From: a virus
Virus record (IMG/VR): IMGVR_UViG_3300044971_003894
Span: 1-55,863 of that record
Length of the DNA stretch: 55,863 bases
Strand: one strand, 5' to 3'
Shown here piece by piece: positions 22,015-28,882 of the stretch; within the stretch, counting starts at the first letter, position 1, and each line of letters begins with the position of its first letter. Below the pieces are notes generated by a model. It did no database searches. It saw nothing but the letters and a program-made list of their open reading frames with translations, and had not been told where the DNA came from. The position numbers and the translations under genes are program-made.

Positions 22015-22088
22015 GGTCCCATAGATCAATTGGTTAGATCGTTACCCTGTCACGGTAAAGGCTACGGGTTCAAGTCCCGTTGGGATCG
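22015..22088 (+). tRNA. tRNA-Asp (GTC)
   Basis: Acceptor GGTCCCA/TGGGATC, D stem GATC/GATC, anticodon arm TTACC-CTGTCAC-GGTAA with GTC, T arm ACGGG-TTCAAGT-CCCGT, discriminator G, no CCA encoded. Complete cloverleaf. Confidence 0.9.
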
Positions 22089-22147
22089 CAAGTGGGCCCG
22101 GCCATGACTATTTAAATAATAACACACAATCACTTCATTAAGAACGC

Positions 22148-22176
22148 TTGACTTTTTCGCCAGTTGCCTGTAAAAT
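22148..22176 (+). promoter_or_regulatory. Promoter for 22183
   Basis: TTGACT (22148-22153), 17 bp, TAAAAT (22171-22176); 6 nt to the ATG, so leaderless. Confidence 0.7.
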
Positions 22177-22182
22177 ATTAAT

Positions 22183-22404
22183 ATGACCCTAAATGTAGAA
22201 ATATATGAAATGGATTACTCATGCTCCCCTGGCGGAGTTAACTGTTGGGAAGTATCTATTGACGAATGGTGTGTCTCTGATTTTAAAACCGCAGGGGACG
22301 CAATACAATACGTGCTTGACAAATACCCTTATGATGAGTTAAACTTAAATGTAAAATCCCTCAACTGGTACTTTAAGGAGTATGCAGATGAATACGCAGT
22401 TTAA
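22183..22404 (+). CDS. Small hypothetical protein
   Basis: 73 residues (TLNVEIYEMDYSCSPGGVNC, WEVSIDEWCVSDFKTAGDAI). Leaderless start. First gene of a five-gene cluster of short acidic proteins. Unrecognised. Confidence 0.6.
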   Translation: MTLNVEIYEMDYSCSPGGVNCWEVSIDEWCVSDFKTAGDAIQYVLDKYPYDELNLNVKSLNWYFKEYADEYAV

Positions 22405-22549
22405 ACCCAAAACCATAAACCAATTAGTAGAAACCATATACGAGGATAATTTCTCACACCTAGATCTAATAGACAACATGGCTAGCGGTGATTGTGATTG
22501 TCGTATCCATATGACTCTTAACACTATCTTAGAATATTGGGGTGAGTAA
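22388..22549 (+). CDS. Small hypothetical protein
   Basis: 53 residues, helical; overlaps the gene before by 17 bp and the next by 1 bp. CDCRIHMTLNTILEYW at the end. Unknown. Confidence 0.55.
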   Translation: MNTQFKPKTINQLVETIYEDNFSHLDLIDNMASGDCDCRIHMTLNTILEYWGE

Positions 22550-22713
22550 TGTCAATGCTAGGGTATGAAAGAGATGATTTAGATAATATGGTTCTTGCAG
22601 TTGAATCTGCTCTAACTACCGTGAATTCTGACGATGATCCTTGGCTACACAGAAACCTTACACAAGCCTCTGACTTCTTGCAAGGCCTATGGGCAGAAGG
22701 GTACTTTGACTAA
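22549..22713 (+). CDS. Small hypothetical protein
   Basis: 54 residues (SMLGYERDDLDNMVLAVESA ... FLQGLWAEGYFD). TAATG start. Unknown. Confidence 0.55.
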   Translation: MSMLGYERDDLDNMVLAVESALTTVNSDDDPWLHRNLTQASDFLQGLWAEGYFD

Positions 22714-22865
22714 TGGAGCACGGTGAGATCATAGATAAGATTATGGAACTTATAAACACAGACGGAGAGATCATGTCTGACGAAGAGGTTGTTAATAGTA
22801 TTAGGGGACTTCTTGAAGAGAACCCTCAAACCTATTGGGGAGCAAGCCAAAGCAGTGTGATGTAG
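22713..22865 (+). CDS. Small acidic helical protein
   Basis: 50 residues (MEHGEIIDKIMELINTDGEI ...). TAATG start; its TAG lies inside the CRP-like site. Unknown. Confidence 0.5.
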   Translation: MEHGEIIDKIMELINTDGEIMSDEEVVNSIRGLLEENPQTYWGASQSSVM

Positions 22866-22871
22866 ATCACC
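22856..22871. promoter_or_regulatory. CRP/GlxR-like site
   Basis: TGTGATGTAGATCACC, one mismatch, centred 41.5 bp before the -10 at 22905. Confidence 0.55.
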
Positions 22872-22881
22872 TTACGATACC

Positions 22882-22910
22882 TTGTAATTTTTCCCAGTTC
22901 GTAGTAAAAT
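22882..22910 (+). promoter_or_regulatory. Promoter for 22941
   Basis: TTGTAA (22882-22887), 17 bp, TAAAAT (22905-22910). Confidence 0.65.
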
Positions 22911-22940
22911 TGTATTAAGAACCCTAGAGAAAGAAGCCCA

Positions 22941-23264
22941 ATGCCCAAGTTAGTAGAACTTACAGAGGATGAATGGTTTAAACAGTTCAAGCCTATCCCA
23001 AACCATTTAGATGAGAATGCCTCATTCAATGACGGTGAACATGGCTATATGTTTGAGACATATGGTGACGAGGTAGAGTTTGTTAGGGACCATGCGTTTC
23101 TACATCCCAACACTGTATGGACTTACTGTGACGGAGATAACGGTGGTACGTATATCTCTGACGGTATGCATATGGTTAATAGGATTGGTTACTTTGTAAC
23201 TACCGTGCCCTACGATGACAAACAGTATTATCAGATACAACTAATTGCAGGAAAGGACGACTAA
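22941..23264 (+). CDS. Hypothetical protein
   Basis: 107 residues (PKLVELTEDEWFKQFKPIPN..., HPNTVWTYCDGDNGGTYISDG). This 'EWFKQFKPI-N...WT..DGD.G..I..G.H.VNRIGY' pattern is common in phages without known function. AGAAAGAAG precedes the ATG. Heads an operon of five genes. Confidence 0.65.
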   Translation: MPKLVELTEDEWFKQFKPIPNHLDENASFNDGEHGYMFETYGDEVEFVRDHAFLHPNTVWTYCDGDNGGTYISDGMHMVNRIGYFVTTVPYDDKQYYQIQLIAGKDD

Positions 23265-23821
23265 TGCATACCCTACATTATTTAGCAGTTGAAGCAAATA
23301 ACAAGCAAGAGGCTTTTGACAAAGTTGTTGTAAGCCTACAAACAAACGAAGACGGATACCGCATAGGCGATTGGTCAGATTGGCACGTCGTTGGCGGAGG
23401 AAGGTGGAGCACTAATGCACAAAAATCTAAAGACTTTATGGACGGTTATAACCATGACAGCACTGATGTTATTGGCTATGCTGAAAATAAAGAAAAGTTC
23501 CAAGAAGTAGTTAAGGATATCTTAAGGTTCCGCTCTCAAACCATGAACAGGAACATAGTAGAGATTAAGACTGATAAGTTTATTAGTCAAATGGTCGACT
23601 ATGCTTCAGAGGGTGGCAGGGGTCCCTGGAACGGAGATACCCTAATGAATGTTTATTCTATCAAACAGGCAGCAGAAATGCTTCTGGGCTCTTGGACATC
23701 CGACAGTGGGTTTTACGATCTTCAAGAACATGTCTCAGAATTCGAGTATTTAAATGAGCGACTTGACAAACCTGAACAGTCTGCTCTACAATATCTAGTA
23801 CCAGTAGATTTTCACTTCTAA
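23264..23821 (+). CDS. Hypothetical phage protein
   Basis: 185 residues. HTLHYLAVEANNKQEAFDKV, ...GDWSDWHVVGGGRW. The 'DW.VVGGGRW' block is found in short-to-medium actinophage proteins without assigned role. Overlaps the previous stop by 1 bp. Confidence 0.65.
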   Translation: MHTLHYLAVEANNKQEAFDKVVVSLQTNEDGYRIGDWSDWHVVGGGRWSTNAQKSKDFMDGYNHDSTDVIGYAENKEKFQEVVKDILRFRSQTMNRNIVEIKTDKFISQMVDYASEGGRGPWNGDTLMNVYSIKQAAEMLLGSWTSDSGFYDLQEHVSEFEYLNERLDKPEQSALQYLVPVDFHF

Positions 23822-23830
23822 GGAGACCCA

Positions 23831-24148
23831 ATGATAAAAACAGATACTTTAATCCTAGCAGGCCAAATAGGAATTGATAGCGGACAGGCAATGGTTGGCG
23901 ACCCATGTTATTTAGACAATTGGGACACCAACAAAAATGATGAATGGAATATTGAAAACAAGAAAGGTGAATATTCTTATCATGGCGCATGTGCCACCAC
24001 TATTTCTAATGCTTACGGTCAGTTAGGTAATAGCACGGCAGTAGTATTTAATACAGGATATGGCGATGGTTTATATCCAGTCTATGTTCAGATGAACGAG
24101 GACGGCAGAGTTTCTAAAGTCGTAATCGATTTTGAGGGGGACCTATAA
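23831..24148 (+). CDS. Hypothetical phage protein (GDPCYL type)
   Basis: 105 residues. IGIDSGQAMVGDPCYLDNWD, TISNAYGQLG, VFNTGYGDGLYPVYVQMNED: the 'GDPCY...G.GDG.YPVY' pattern is a widespread phage/bacterial domain resembling DUF4241-like folds. Function unknown. AAGGAGACCC before the start. Confidence 0.7.
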   Translation: MIKTDTLILAGQIGIDSGQAMVGDPCYLDNWDTNKNDEWNIENKKGEYSYHGACATTISNAYGQLGNSTAVVFNTGYGDGLYPVYVQMNEDGRVSKVVIDFEGDL

Positions 24149-24294
24149 TGGCTACATGGGATGTTGAAATAATCTTTGAGCCCACAGGTACTTATATGAA
24201 TTTTGAATATGAGACTGACACTGAAGACGAGAACGATATCTTTAATGAGATAACAAATCAAATATCAATCATACCTGAAAGGACGGATGACTAA
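24148..24294 (+). CDS. 48-residue acidic protein
   Basis: MATWDVEIIFEPTGTYMNFE then an acidic helix. TAATG on both sides. Unknown. Confidence 0.55.
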   Translation: MATWDVEIIFEPTGTYMNFEYETDTEDENDIFNEITNQISIIPERTDD

Positions 24295-24665
24295 TGGGAG
24301 CACGCTGTACATTCGTATTTAAACAATCAGAGGACCTAGCAGTAGCACTGTACAGTCATTGGGGCGAAGACAGTATGTATACAGATCTGGCTCAGGCCCT
24401 AAAGCATGCAGCGGTACGTAAAGGGGATACAGAATACTATACCCGCATGGCTATTAGTTACTTGATGCAAGACTCTATCTTGGATGAGACAGGGTTTGGA
24501 ATCTATGCATGTAATCCTAATGACTTAGGGTTTGCGGACCATCCAATATTAATCGACCTAACAGATAATACTATTAGTCATGATGGCGTAGACCACAAAG
24601 ACATTGATAGTTTTATTTCTTATAATTGCTCTACGGATACGCCCGTAGGAGCGCTGCAGGGGTAG
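24294..24665 (+). CDS. Hypothetical phage protein
   Basis: 123 residues (GARCTFVFKQSEDLAVALYS, HWGEDSMYTDLAQALKHA). The 'CTFVFKQSED.AVALYSHWG' start is a recognisable, widespread actinophage protein with no known role. Last gene before a strong terminator. Confidence 0.65.
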   Translation: MGARCTFVFKQSEDLAVALYSHWGEDSMYTDLAQALKHAAVRKGDTEYYTRMAISYLMQDSILDETGFGIYACNPNDLGFADHPILIDLTDNTISHDGVDHKDIDSFISYNCSTDTPVGALQG

Positions 24666-24687
24666 GGTCACCACCTGCTAAAAACGA

Positions 24688-24734
24688 GGGTAGGGCACCG
24701 ACTAATGGGTGGTTTGTGCTCTACCCCACTTTTT
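24688..24734 (+). terminator. Intrinsic terminator
   Basis: GGGTAGGGCAC pairs with GTGCTCTACCC (11 bp, one G-U), 17-nt loop, followed by CAC and a run of T. Ends the 22941-24665 operon. Confidence 0.8.
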
Positions 24735-24759
24735 GATATACTGAGGAGTAAGGAGAGTT

Positions 24760-24993
24760 ATGTATCGCATTAGTAGGGCTAATCGAACGACAAATGAGGA
24801 GAAGGTTGCTATTGCCATTGGCAAGCACCTCTCTGACTTCTACCTTGATTTAGAAAAGGTTGGATATTATTTGGCTAAGGCAACTCCTTATTTAATTTAT
24901 CGCAGGGCATTAGAAGTGCTGGAAAGTGCTAAGTTTCAAGAGGACGAGATAGAGCACGCTAAATTACAGTATGATCAAAGAAGACTTCCATGA
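24760..24993 (+). CDS. Hypothetical helical protein
   Basis: 77 residues, charged helices (EKVAIAIGKHLSDFYLDLEK). Starts after GATATACT and TAAGGAGAGTT, so it has its own promoter just after the terminator. Unknown. Confidence 0.6.
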   Translation: MYRISRANRTTNEEKVAIAIGKHLSDFYLDLEKVGYYLAKATPYLIYRRALEVLESAKFQEDEIEHAKLQYDQRRLP

Positions 24994-25020
24994 CAACGAA
25001 TAGTTTGGTATACTTATAAG

Positions 25021-25326
25021 ATGAGCCAAACAGGACCAACTACTAAGTTAAAAATTCTTTCTGAGTTGTGGTTAAACTATCGTGATGAAGAAGCCTTTGA
25101 AGAGTTTGTAGACTATAACGATATAGGACTACCACTAGCCTACGCTATTCATACTGACATTGTTGCTCCTTCTCCAAGGTCTGATCTTTATACACAAGAA
25201 ACCTTTGATATGCTTTTGGCATCTCTAGGGTTTGTAGATGAGGCAGGAGATATTGTAGATAAAGGCTGGGAGGACTTAGAAGATATGTTAAGTAATTCTG
25301 AGTCTTATATTAAAGATAACAAATAG
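25021..25326 (+). CDS. Acidic hypothetical protein
   Basis: 101 residues. LSELWLNYRDEEAFEEFVDY NDIGLPLAYAI is a motif shared by many short actinophage proteins. TATACT ends 6 nt before the ATG (leaderless). Unknown function. Confidence 0.65.
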   Translation: MSQTGPTTKLKILSELWLNYRDEEAFEEFVDYNDIGLPLAYAIHTDIVAPSPRSDLYTQETFDMLLASLGFVDEAGDIVDKGWEDLEDMLSNSESYIKDNK

Positions 25327-25336
25327 GGGGAACAAA

Positions 25337-25537
25337 ATGGAAAGAGCAGAAATATTAATAGATCAAGAGTCTTTTGATAACTGGGTAGTAGCAAATGATG
25401 GCAACAAATCAAAGGTTGCTGTTGATCTTATTGGAGATATTTTTGGTCAGGATACTACTGGAGAATCTTTAATTGATGATGAAAGTAAGATGGAACAAAT
25501 ATCTAAAGTTGTGGGTTTTTATTGGGGCATGGCCTAA
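25337..25537 (+). CDS. Small acidic hypothetical protein
   Basis: 66 residues (ERAEILIDQESFDNWVVAND ...). AGGGGGAAC ribosome site. Last gene of the rightward early block; a CCCGG element follows. Unknown. Confidence 0.55.
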   Translation: MERAEILIDQESFDNWVVANDGNKSKVAVDLIGDIFGQDTTGESLIDDESKMEQISKVVGFYWGMA

Positions 25538-25657
25538 AGGCCCGGTCCATACTTTCCAAACCATCAAACCTTAAAACCTTATTACGATCCAGACATTACG
25601 ATCCACTGAAATATTTTCCAGATTCATAGCCAAACCTTCATATGCTATAATTTCAAT

Positions 25658-25777
25658 ATGTCAAACCTTAAAACCAAATGTTATTACTGTGATAAAGAAG
25701 CCACCTATGTATCTGACAAGGATGGTTTGATTATAGATACTTGTCTTATACACTTTAAGTATAGGTTTCAAGGTTAA
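25658..25777 (+). CDS. 39-residue zinc-finger peptide
   Basis: KCYYCDKEATYVSDKDGLII then TCLIHFKYRFQ: CxxC and C-x2-H ligands, resembling a shortened DUF7455-like finger (compare 40650). TATAAT (25647-25652 region) ends 6 nt before the ATG, with a CAAACCTT motif upstream. Confidence 0.6.
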   Translation: MSNLKTKCYYCDKEATYVSDKDGLIIDTCLIHFKYRFQG

Positions 25778-25819
25778 TCCCCGGATTTTTATATAATTAA
25801 ATAGTGATATAATATCATT

Positions 25820-25999
25820 ATGAGTCCCCGTCACTTTTCAAGAGCAATGTTCCGCCGTCAGTCTGAAAGAGAAAGAGAGATGGAAGCGGCAATAGAGCAC
25901 GCAATTTCATTTGCTTTCTCCCCAGTACGTCATCCCGTCAAGGTCCTTCGTAACATCAAGCGCCTTTTCAAGCGGGGACAAAGACAATCAGAGTCATAA
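25820..25999 (+). CDS. 59-residue basic protein
   Basis: MSPRHFSRAMFRRQSERERE then an amphipathic and basic C-terminus (KVLRNIKRLFKRGQRQ). TATAAT ends 6 nt before the ATG. Codon use is more GC-rich at third positions than its neighbours. Unknown; could be membrane- or nucleic-acid-binding. Confidence 0.55.
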   Translation: MSPRHFSRAMFRRQSEREREMEAAIEHAISFAFSPVRHPVKVLRNIKRLFKRGQRQSES

Positions 26000-26128
26000 T
26001 ACTCTCTATATAAAACCTCAATACTTTCAAACCTTTTTACCTTTTTTTATTACGAAACCTTAATCTTTTTTCCAGATTCTATATGGTTTTATAACTTTTT
26101 CTTTATTTTTTTATGAGCCTTTTGGTGC

Positions 26129-26157
26129 TTGACAAACCTTTATATCTATGGTATAAG
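26129..26157 (+). promoter_or_regulatory. Promoter with operator-like AAACCTTT
   Basis: TTGACA (26129-26134), 17 bp, TATAAG (26152-26157). The -35 is followed by AACCTTT exactly as in the promoter at 27816. It points into DNA with no plus-strand gene. Confidence 0.55.
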
Positions 26158-26174
26158 GCGTATGCAGGGCATAT

Positions 26175-26198
26175 GGTTTGAAGGTTTGAAGGTTTGGG
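26175..26198. repeat. Triple 8-bp tandem repeat
   Basis: GGTTTGAA, GGTTTGAA, GGTTTGGG in a row. The unit is the reverse complement of the TTCAAACC/CAAACCTT motifs around it. Iteron-like or a repressor-binding cluster. Confidence 0.6.
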
Positions 26199-26283
26199 AT
26201 AGGAAGGTTTTTCCGCCAGACATTACGAAGCCCCATATAAAAGCGCTCCATTCCCCACCACTTTCCTCCACTTTACTCTACAG

Positions 26284-26934
26284 TTAGATCTTGCTATCAT
26301 CAGTAACATTTATTTGTGCTAAAAACCTCTTTCTCCTTGCTTCCCAAGTGTCAATATCTGCAGGAAAATCAAAGTCTTCAGTCCAATCATCTATCTCTAC
26401 GGAGTGAAATTTTTGTTTATCTTGGGTTAATTGGTCATACAAACGCCAACCACCAGCACTGTAATTCTCTTTGGATTCTATGATTTTTAATATCGTAGAC
26501 TCTAAGATAGGAATAGAAAAACCTTCAAACCCTATACCCCATATCTCCTTCCATAACTTCTTTGTAAGGTGAGAAGGTTTGCTACGTAGATAAAATGATA
26601 GGCCATAAGGATCATTCATAATTCGTTCAACTGCTTCATCGGTAAAGTACACATCTGCAAAAACCAGAATATTCTTACCCTCTGTCCAGATATCCCTACT
26701 TGAGTAGAACTTGGCTATATCTCTCCATGCTTTATTTTCAGGGGGGATATAAGTCTGGGCAAAGCCTTGTTCCTCATTAGCGACGATTATGACCTTATCT
26801 GCATACTTAGAAAATTGCCGATATGTCCGTTCAACCAGGACTTCACCTTCAATTACGACTCTATGCTTTGGAACGCCTCTATAGTTGTCCCACCTCGTGC
26901 CACTACCTGCTGCGAGGATAAAAACCGTTTTGAT
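26284..26934 (-). CDS. MobA-like nucleotidyltransferase with apparent ATC start
   Basis: The frame opens with KTVFILAAGSGTRW, the nucleotide-binding loop of MobA/RmlA-like NTP transferases. PKHRVVIEGE follows (the Lys of the conserved 'PK.l'), NILVFADVYF holds the metal Asp, and FPADIDTWEARR near the end is the second metal motif. Total 216 residues, normal for the family. No ATG/GTG/TTG precedes the motif: an in-frame TAG lies only three codons upstream of an ATC at 26934-26932, which has AAGGA 4 nt before it. So either ATC starts translation, or a +1 shift from the overlapping rsmI-like gene feeds it, or the sequence carries an error. Family members activate sugars or polyols as nucleotide conjugates. 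Confidence 0.7.
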   Translation of the reverse strand: MKTVFILAAGSGTRWDNYRGVPKHRVVIEGEVLVERTYRQFSKYADKVIIVANEEQGFAQTYIPPENKAWRDIAKFYSSRDIWTEGKNILVFADVYFTDEAVERIMNDPYGLSFYLRSKPSHLTKKLWKEIWGIGFEGFSIPILESTILKIIESKENYSAGGWRLYDQLTQDKQKFHSVEIDDWTEDFDFPADIDTWEARRKRFLAQINVTDDSKI

Positions 26935-27652
26935 CTTTTCCTTCTATTACGATCATTATTTTATCTTTAGTTTGTCTATGTTTGAGTATGTATTCTAATA
27001 AGTAAGATATCTTTCCTCTGACGACAGTCTCATTATCCATGGTTAAATTGATACAAAGGGTTGCTTGTCTATCCCCCCAGATTTCTATAATTTCAGGAAA
27101 TACCTCTTCAATTTCTGGTAAAAATTCTTTTGGAGATATGGCATTTCTAAGCATAAATACATGAGCCATGGGGTTATCCTTTAAACTTAATAATTGACCC
27201 TTTCTAAAAATTTTATCTTTTGCAAAAAAAGAATGAAAGGAAAAATTATGTCCCATAGCGGCAACTGTTACGGCTGCTATGACTGCACTTGGACCAGGAG
27301 TGGCAGACACCTTTATCCCGTGTTCACCGCATCTTTTTATTAGCCTTGCTCCTGGATCTGCAATCCCTGGCATCCCGTCATCACAAATTAAATAAACATC
27401 TTCTCCCATTTTTAAATATTTCAGCACCTGAGCCGTTATTTCTTTTTCTGCTGGATCTTGAGCCATATTTTTGTTTTGAGTAATAAGATACAGAATGTTA
27501 CAATCACTTTTATCTATTTTAAAAGTGTGCAAAAATTGCTCAAATTGTTCAGTATTCTCAACTACAAGGTGTTTGGCATCTTTAATCATTTGAAGGTTTC
27601 TGGGTGGCATGTCTGCGTAATTACCCACTGGAAGACCTACCACATATAACAT
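26903..27652 (-). CDS. RsmI-like tetrapyrrole-methylase-family SAM methyltransferase
   Basis: 249 residues from the ATG at 27652, where TATACT ends 6 nt upstream. LYVVGLPVGNYADMPPRNLQ is the RsmI-type N-terminus; CDDGMPGIADPG (91-101) is the family's active-site loop and ATPGPSAVIAAV the SAM-pocket loop. RsmI 2'-O-methylates C1402 of 16S rRNA. The C-terminal third is shorter than in RsmI (about 280). Overlaps the nucleotidyltransferase frame by 32 bp. Substrate could be rRNA or another nucleic acid or small molecule. Confidence 0.75.
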   Translation of the reverse strand: MLYVVGLPVGNYADMPPRNLQMIKDAKHLVVENTEQFEQFLHTFKIDKSDCNILYLITQNKNMAQDPAEKEITAQVLKYLKMGEDVYLICDDGMPGIADPGARLIKRCGEHGIKVSATPGPSAVIAAVTVAAMGHNFSFHSFFAKDKIFRKGQLLSLKDNPMAHVFMLRNAISPKEFLPEIEEVFPEIIEIWGDRQATLCINLTMDNETVVRGKISYLLEYILKHRQTKDKIMIVIEGKDQNGFYPRSR

Positions 27653-27664
27653 CAAACCAGTATA

Positions 27665-27790
27665 TCAGTTCTTATTGTTTATTTCTTCTAGTATTTTTTC
27701 TGCTATCTCTAAAGACCTTGAGTCTTTGTGTTTATACCTTAGATGTGGGGCTATTATTGCTGCTATTTGTTTTAAAAGATTATCACTCAT
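27665..27790 (-). CDS. 41-residue helical protein
   Basis: MSDNLLKQIAAIIAPHLRYK ... EIAEKILEEINNKN. TATAAT ends 8 nt before the ATG. Upstream of the RsmI-like gene. Resembles the short helical phage proteins that begin 'LLKQIAAIIAPHLR'; unknown. Confidence 0.5.
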   Translation of the reverse strand: MSDNLLKQIAAIIAPHLRYKHKDSRSLEIAEKILEEINNKN

Positions 27791-27815
27791 ACCCTCATAT
27801 TATATCATTATAGGG

Positions 27816-27844
27816 TTGACAAACCTTTTAGCCTTATGTATAAT
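27816..27844 (+). promoter_or_regulatory. Strong promoter with AAACCTTT operator
   Basis: TTGACA (27816-27821), 17 bp, TATAAT (27839-27844). TTGACAAACCTTT is identical to the promoter at 26129. Drives a leader with hairpin copy 5 before the gene at 27960. Confidence 0.7.
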
Positions 27845-27919
27845 TAATAGTGCAATACCCCACAAGACGAACAAATAGAGCCTGACAACGTCTATAAAGG
27901 AAAAGATCAGGATAGGACC

Positions 27920-27942
27920 TGGATAAGTCTTAAAACTGTCCT
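27920..27942 (+). ncRNA. Recurrent hairpin element, copy 5
   Basis: CC then TGGATA / loop AGTCTTAAAAC / TGTCC (one G-U pair), in the 5' leader of 27960. CCTGA (about 27880) can pair with TCAGG (27906-27910). Confidence 0.45.
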
Positions 27943-27959
27943 TAAAATTGAAAGGTTAT

Positions 27960-28133
27960 ATGGCTAAAAAGAAAAGCAGTTTACTGTCTTCTGGTAAAAC
28001 TGGTACCTCAACTGGGGCTATGGAGTACACAAAAGGCTATATGAAAAGAAAGCGCAAACAAATGAGAGATGAAGAAAAAGTCTGGCAATCACTTAATGGT
28101 CCAATTACTGTTAGGAAAATAGATAATGCATGA
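27960..28133 (+). CDS. 57-residue basic protein
   Basis: MAKKKSSLLSSGKTGTSTGA then MEYTKGYMKRKRKQMRDEEK. Start at 27960 after GAAAGG. Lys/Arg-rich. Unknown; nucleic-acid binding is possible. Confidence 0.55.
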   Translation: MAKKKSSLLSSGKTGTSTGAMEYTKGYMKRKRKQMRDEEKVWQSLNGPITVRKIDNA

Positions 28134-28284
28134 ACTAATGGATACAAACCTTACTTGGGATGATGGTGATATATGGAAGGGTTGGACTTATAGCCCCGAA
28201 AAAAATCGCTATTACTTTGATGATATTGGGAATGAGTCTTTGTGTGCCCTTTGGGATAGTGAATTCCTAATGCAGGCATATTAG
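28126..28284 (+). CDS. 52-residue hypothetical protein
   Basis: NLTWDDGDIWKGWTYSPEKN ... ESLCALWDSEFLMQAY. 8-bp overlap with the gene before (an internal ATG at 28138 is an alternative). Unknown. Confidence 0.5.
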   Translation: MHELMDTNLTWDDGDIWKGWTYSPEKNRYYFDDIGNESLCALWDSEFLMQAY

Positions 28285-28299
28285 AATATTAACCGATAG

Positions 28300-28315
28300 T
28301 GCACCGCTAGGTGCA
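28300..28315. terminator. Short GC hairpin
   Basis: TGCACC / GCTA / GGTGCA after the stop of 28126-28284, with T-rich DNA about 10 nt later. Probable terminator. Confidence 0.5.
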
Positions 28316-28377
28316 TAGATTAGTTTACTCTTTCTATTTTTCGCCGAAATTTAAAACTATTATGATAAACTTAAAGT

Positions 28378-28869
28378 ATGGATAGAACGCCCAAAATCAT
28401 AGATAATTTAATAAAAGAAGACGAATTCCTAAAACTACAAACTTATTTTAAGGCAAACTACAAAAACTATCACTGGCAAAATAGAGAAGGTAGATATATT
28501 AATGACTCAATGAATCTGCCAATTTTAAAAGATTTTTTATATTCAAGTTTAGACATTGTTAGAAAAACTTTAGGCAATGACAAAATTTTGCCGACCATAG
28601 GATTTTTTGCACATTATGAGACTAACGCAATAGTCACCAAACACAAAGATTCTTATGGAGGAACTCATACCCTAGATATACCTTTATATCAGACTGAGCC
28701 ATGGGATATATATGTTGAAGATACTCCTTACACTTTAAAAGAAAATCAAGCATTATTTTTTTGGGGAGAAGAGCAAAGTCACTCAAGAAAAAGATTAGAA
28801 AAACCAAACGCTCATGTTGCTGTTCTTTTTTGTCATTACGCAGAGCCTGGTCATTTGAGACATAGGTAA
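28378..28869 (+). CDS. 2OG-Fe(II) oxygenase-like protein ('HWR' type, divergent)
   Basis: 163 residues. KHKDSYGG provides HxD, TEPWDIYVED the central strand, and EEQSHSRKR the distal His where relatives have HWR. A TAAACT box ends 6 nt before the ATG. Shorter than its relatives (191-245). Substrate unknown. Confidence 0.65.
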   Translation: MDRTPKIIDNLIKEDEFLKLQTYFKANYKNYHWQNREGRYINDSMNLPILKDFLYSSLDIVRKTLGNDKILPTIGFFAHYETNAIVTKHKDSYGGTHTLDIPLYQTEPWDIYVEDTPYTLKENQALFFWGEEQSHSRKRLEKPNAHVAVLFCHYAEPGHLRHR

Positions 28870-28882
28870 AAAATTTTAAAAA

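Larger units (their letters stand above)
26000..26283. other. Intergenic region rich in AAACCTT repeats
   Basis: 284 bp with scattered AAACCT(T) motifs on the plus strand, a consensus promoter overlapping one (26129-26157), a triple 8-bp repeat (26175-26198), and ATTACGAA motifs. No convincing gene; a 41-codon ORF at 26162 lacks a ribosome site. Confidence 0.55.

Noticed and set aside
25550-26220. CRISPR array from the repeated AAACCTT and ATTACGA motifs
   Set aside because: Motifs are 7-8 bp, irregularly spaced, in both orientations, with no spacer structure or cas genes.
26162-26287. 41-codon plus-strand ORF downstream of the promoter at 26129
   Set aside because: No ribosome site, runs through tandem repeats and into the antisense of the nucleotidyltransferase; composition not protein-like.
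26284-26652. Separate short gene starting at GTG 26652
   Set aside because: The same frame continues upstream with a complete nucleotidyltransferase N-terminus, so it is the C-terminal part of the gene starting near 26934.
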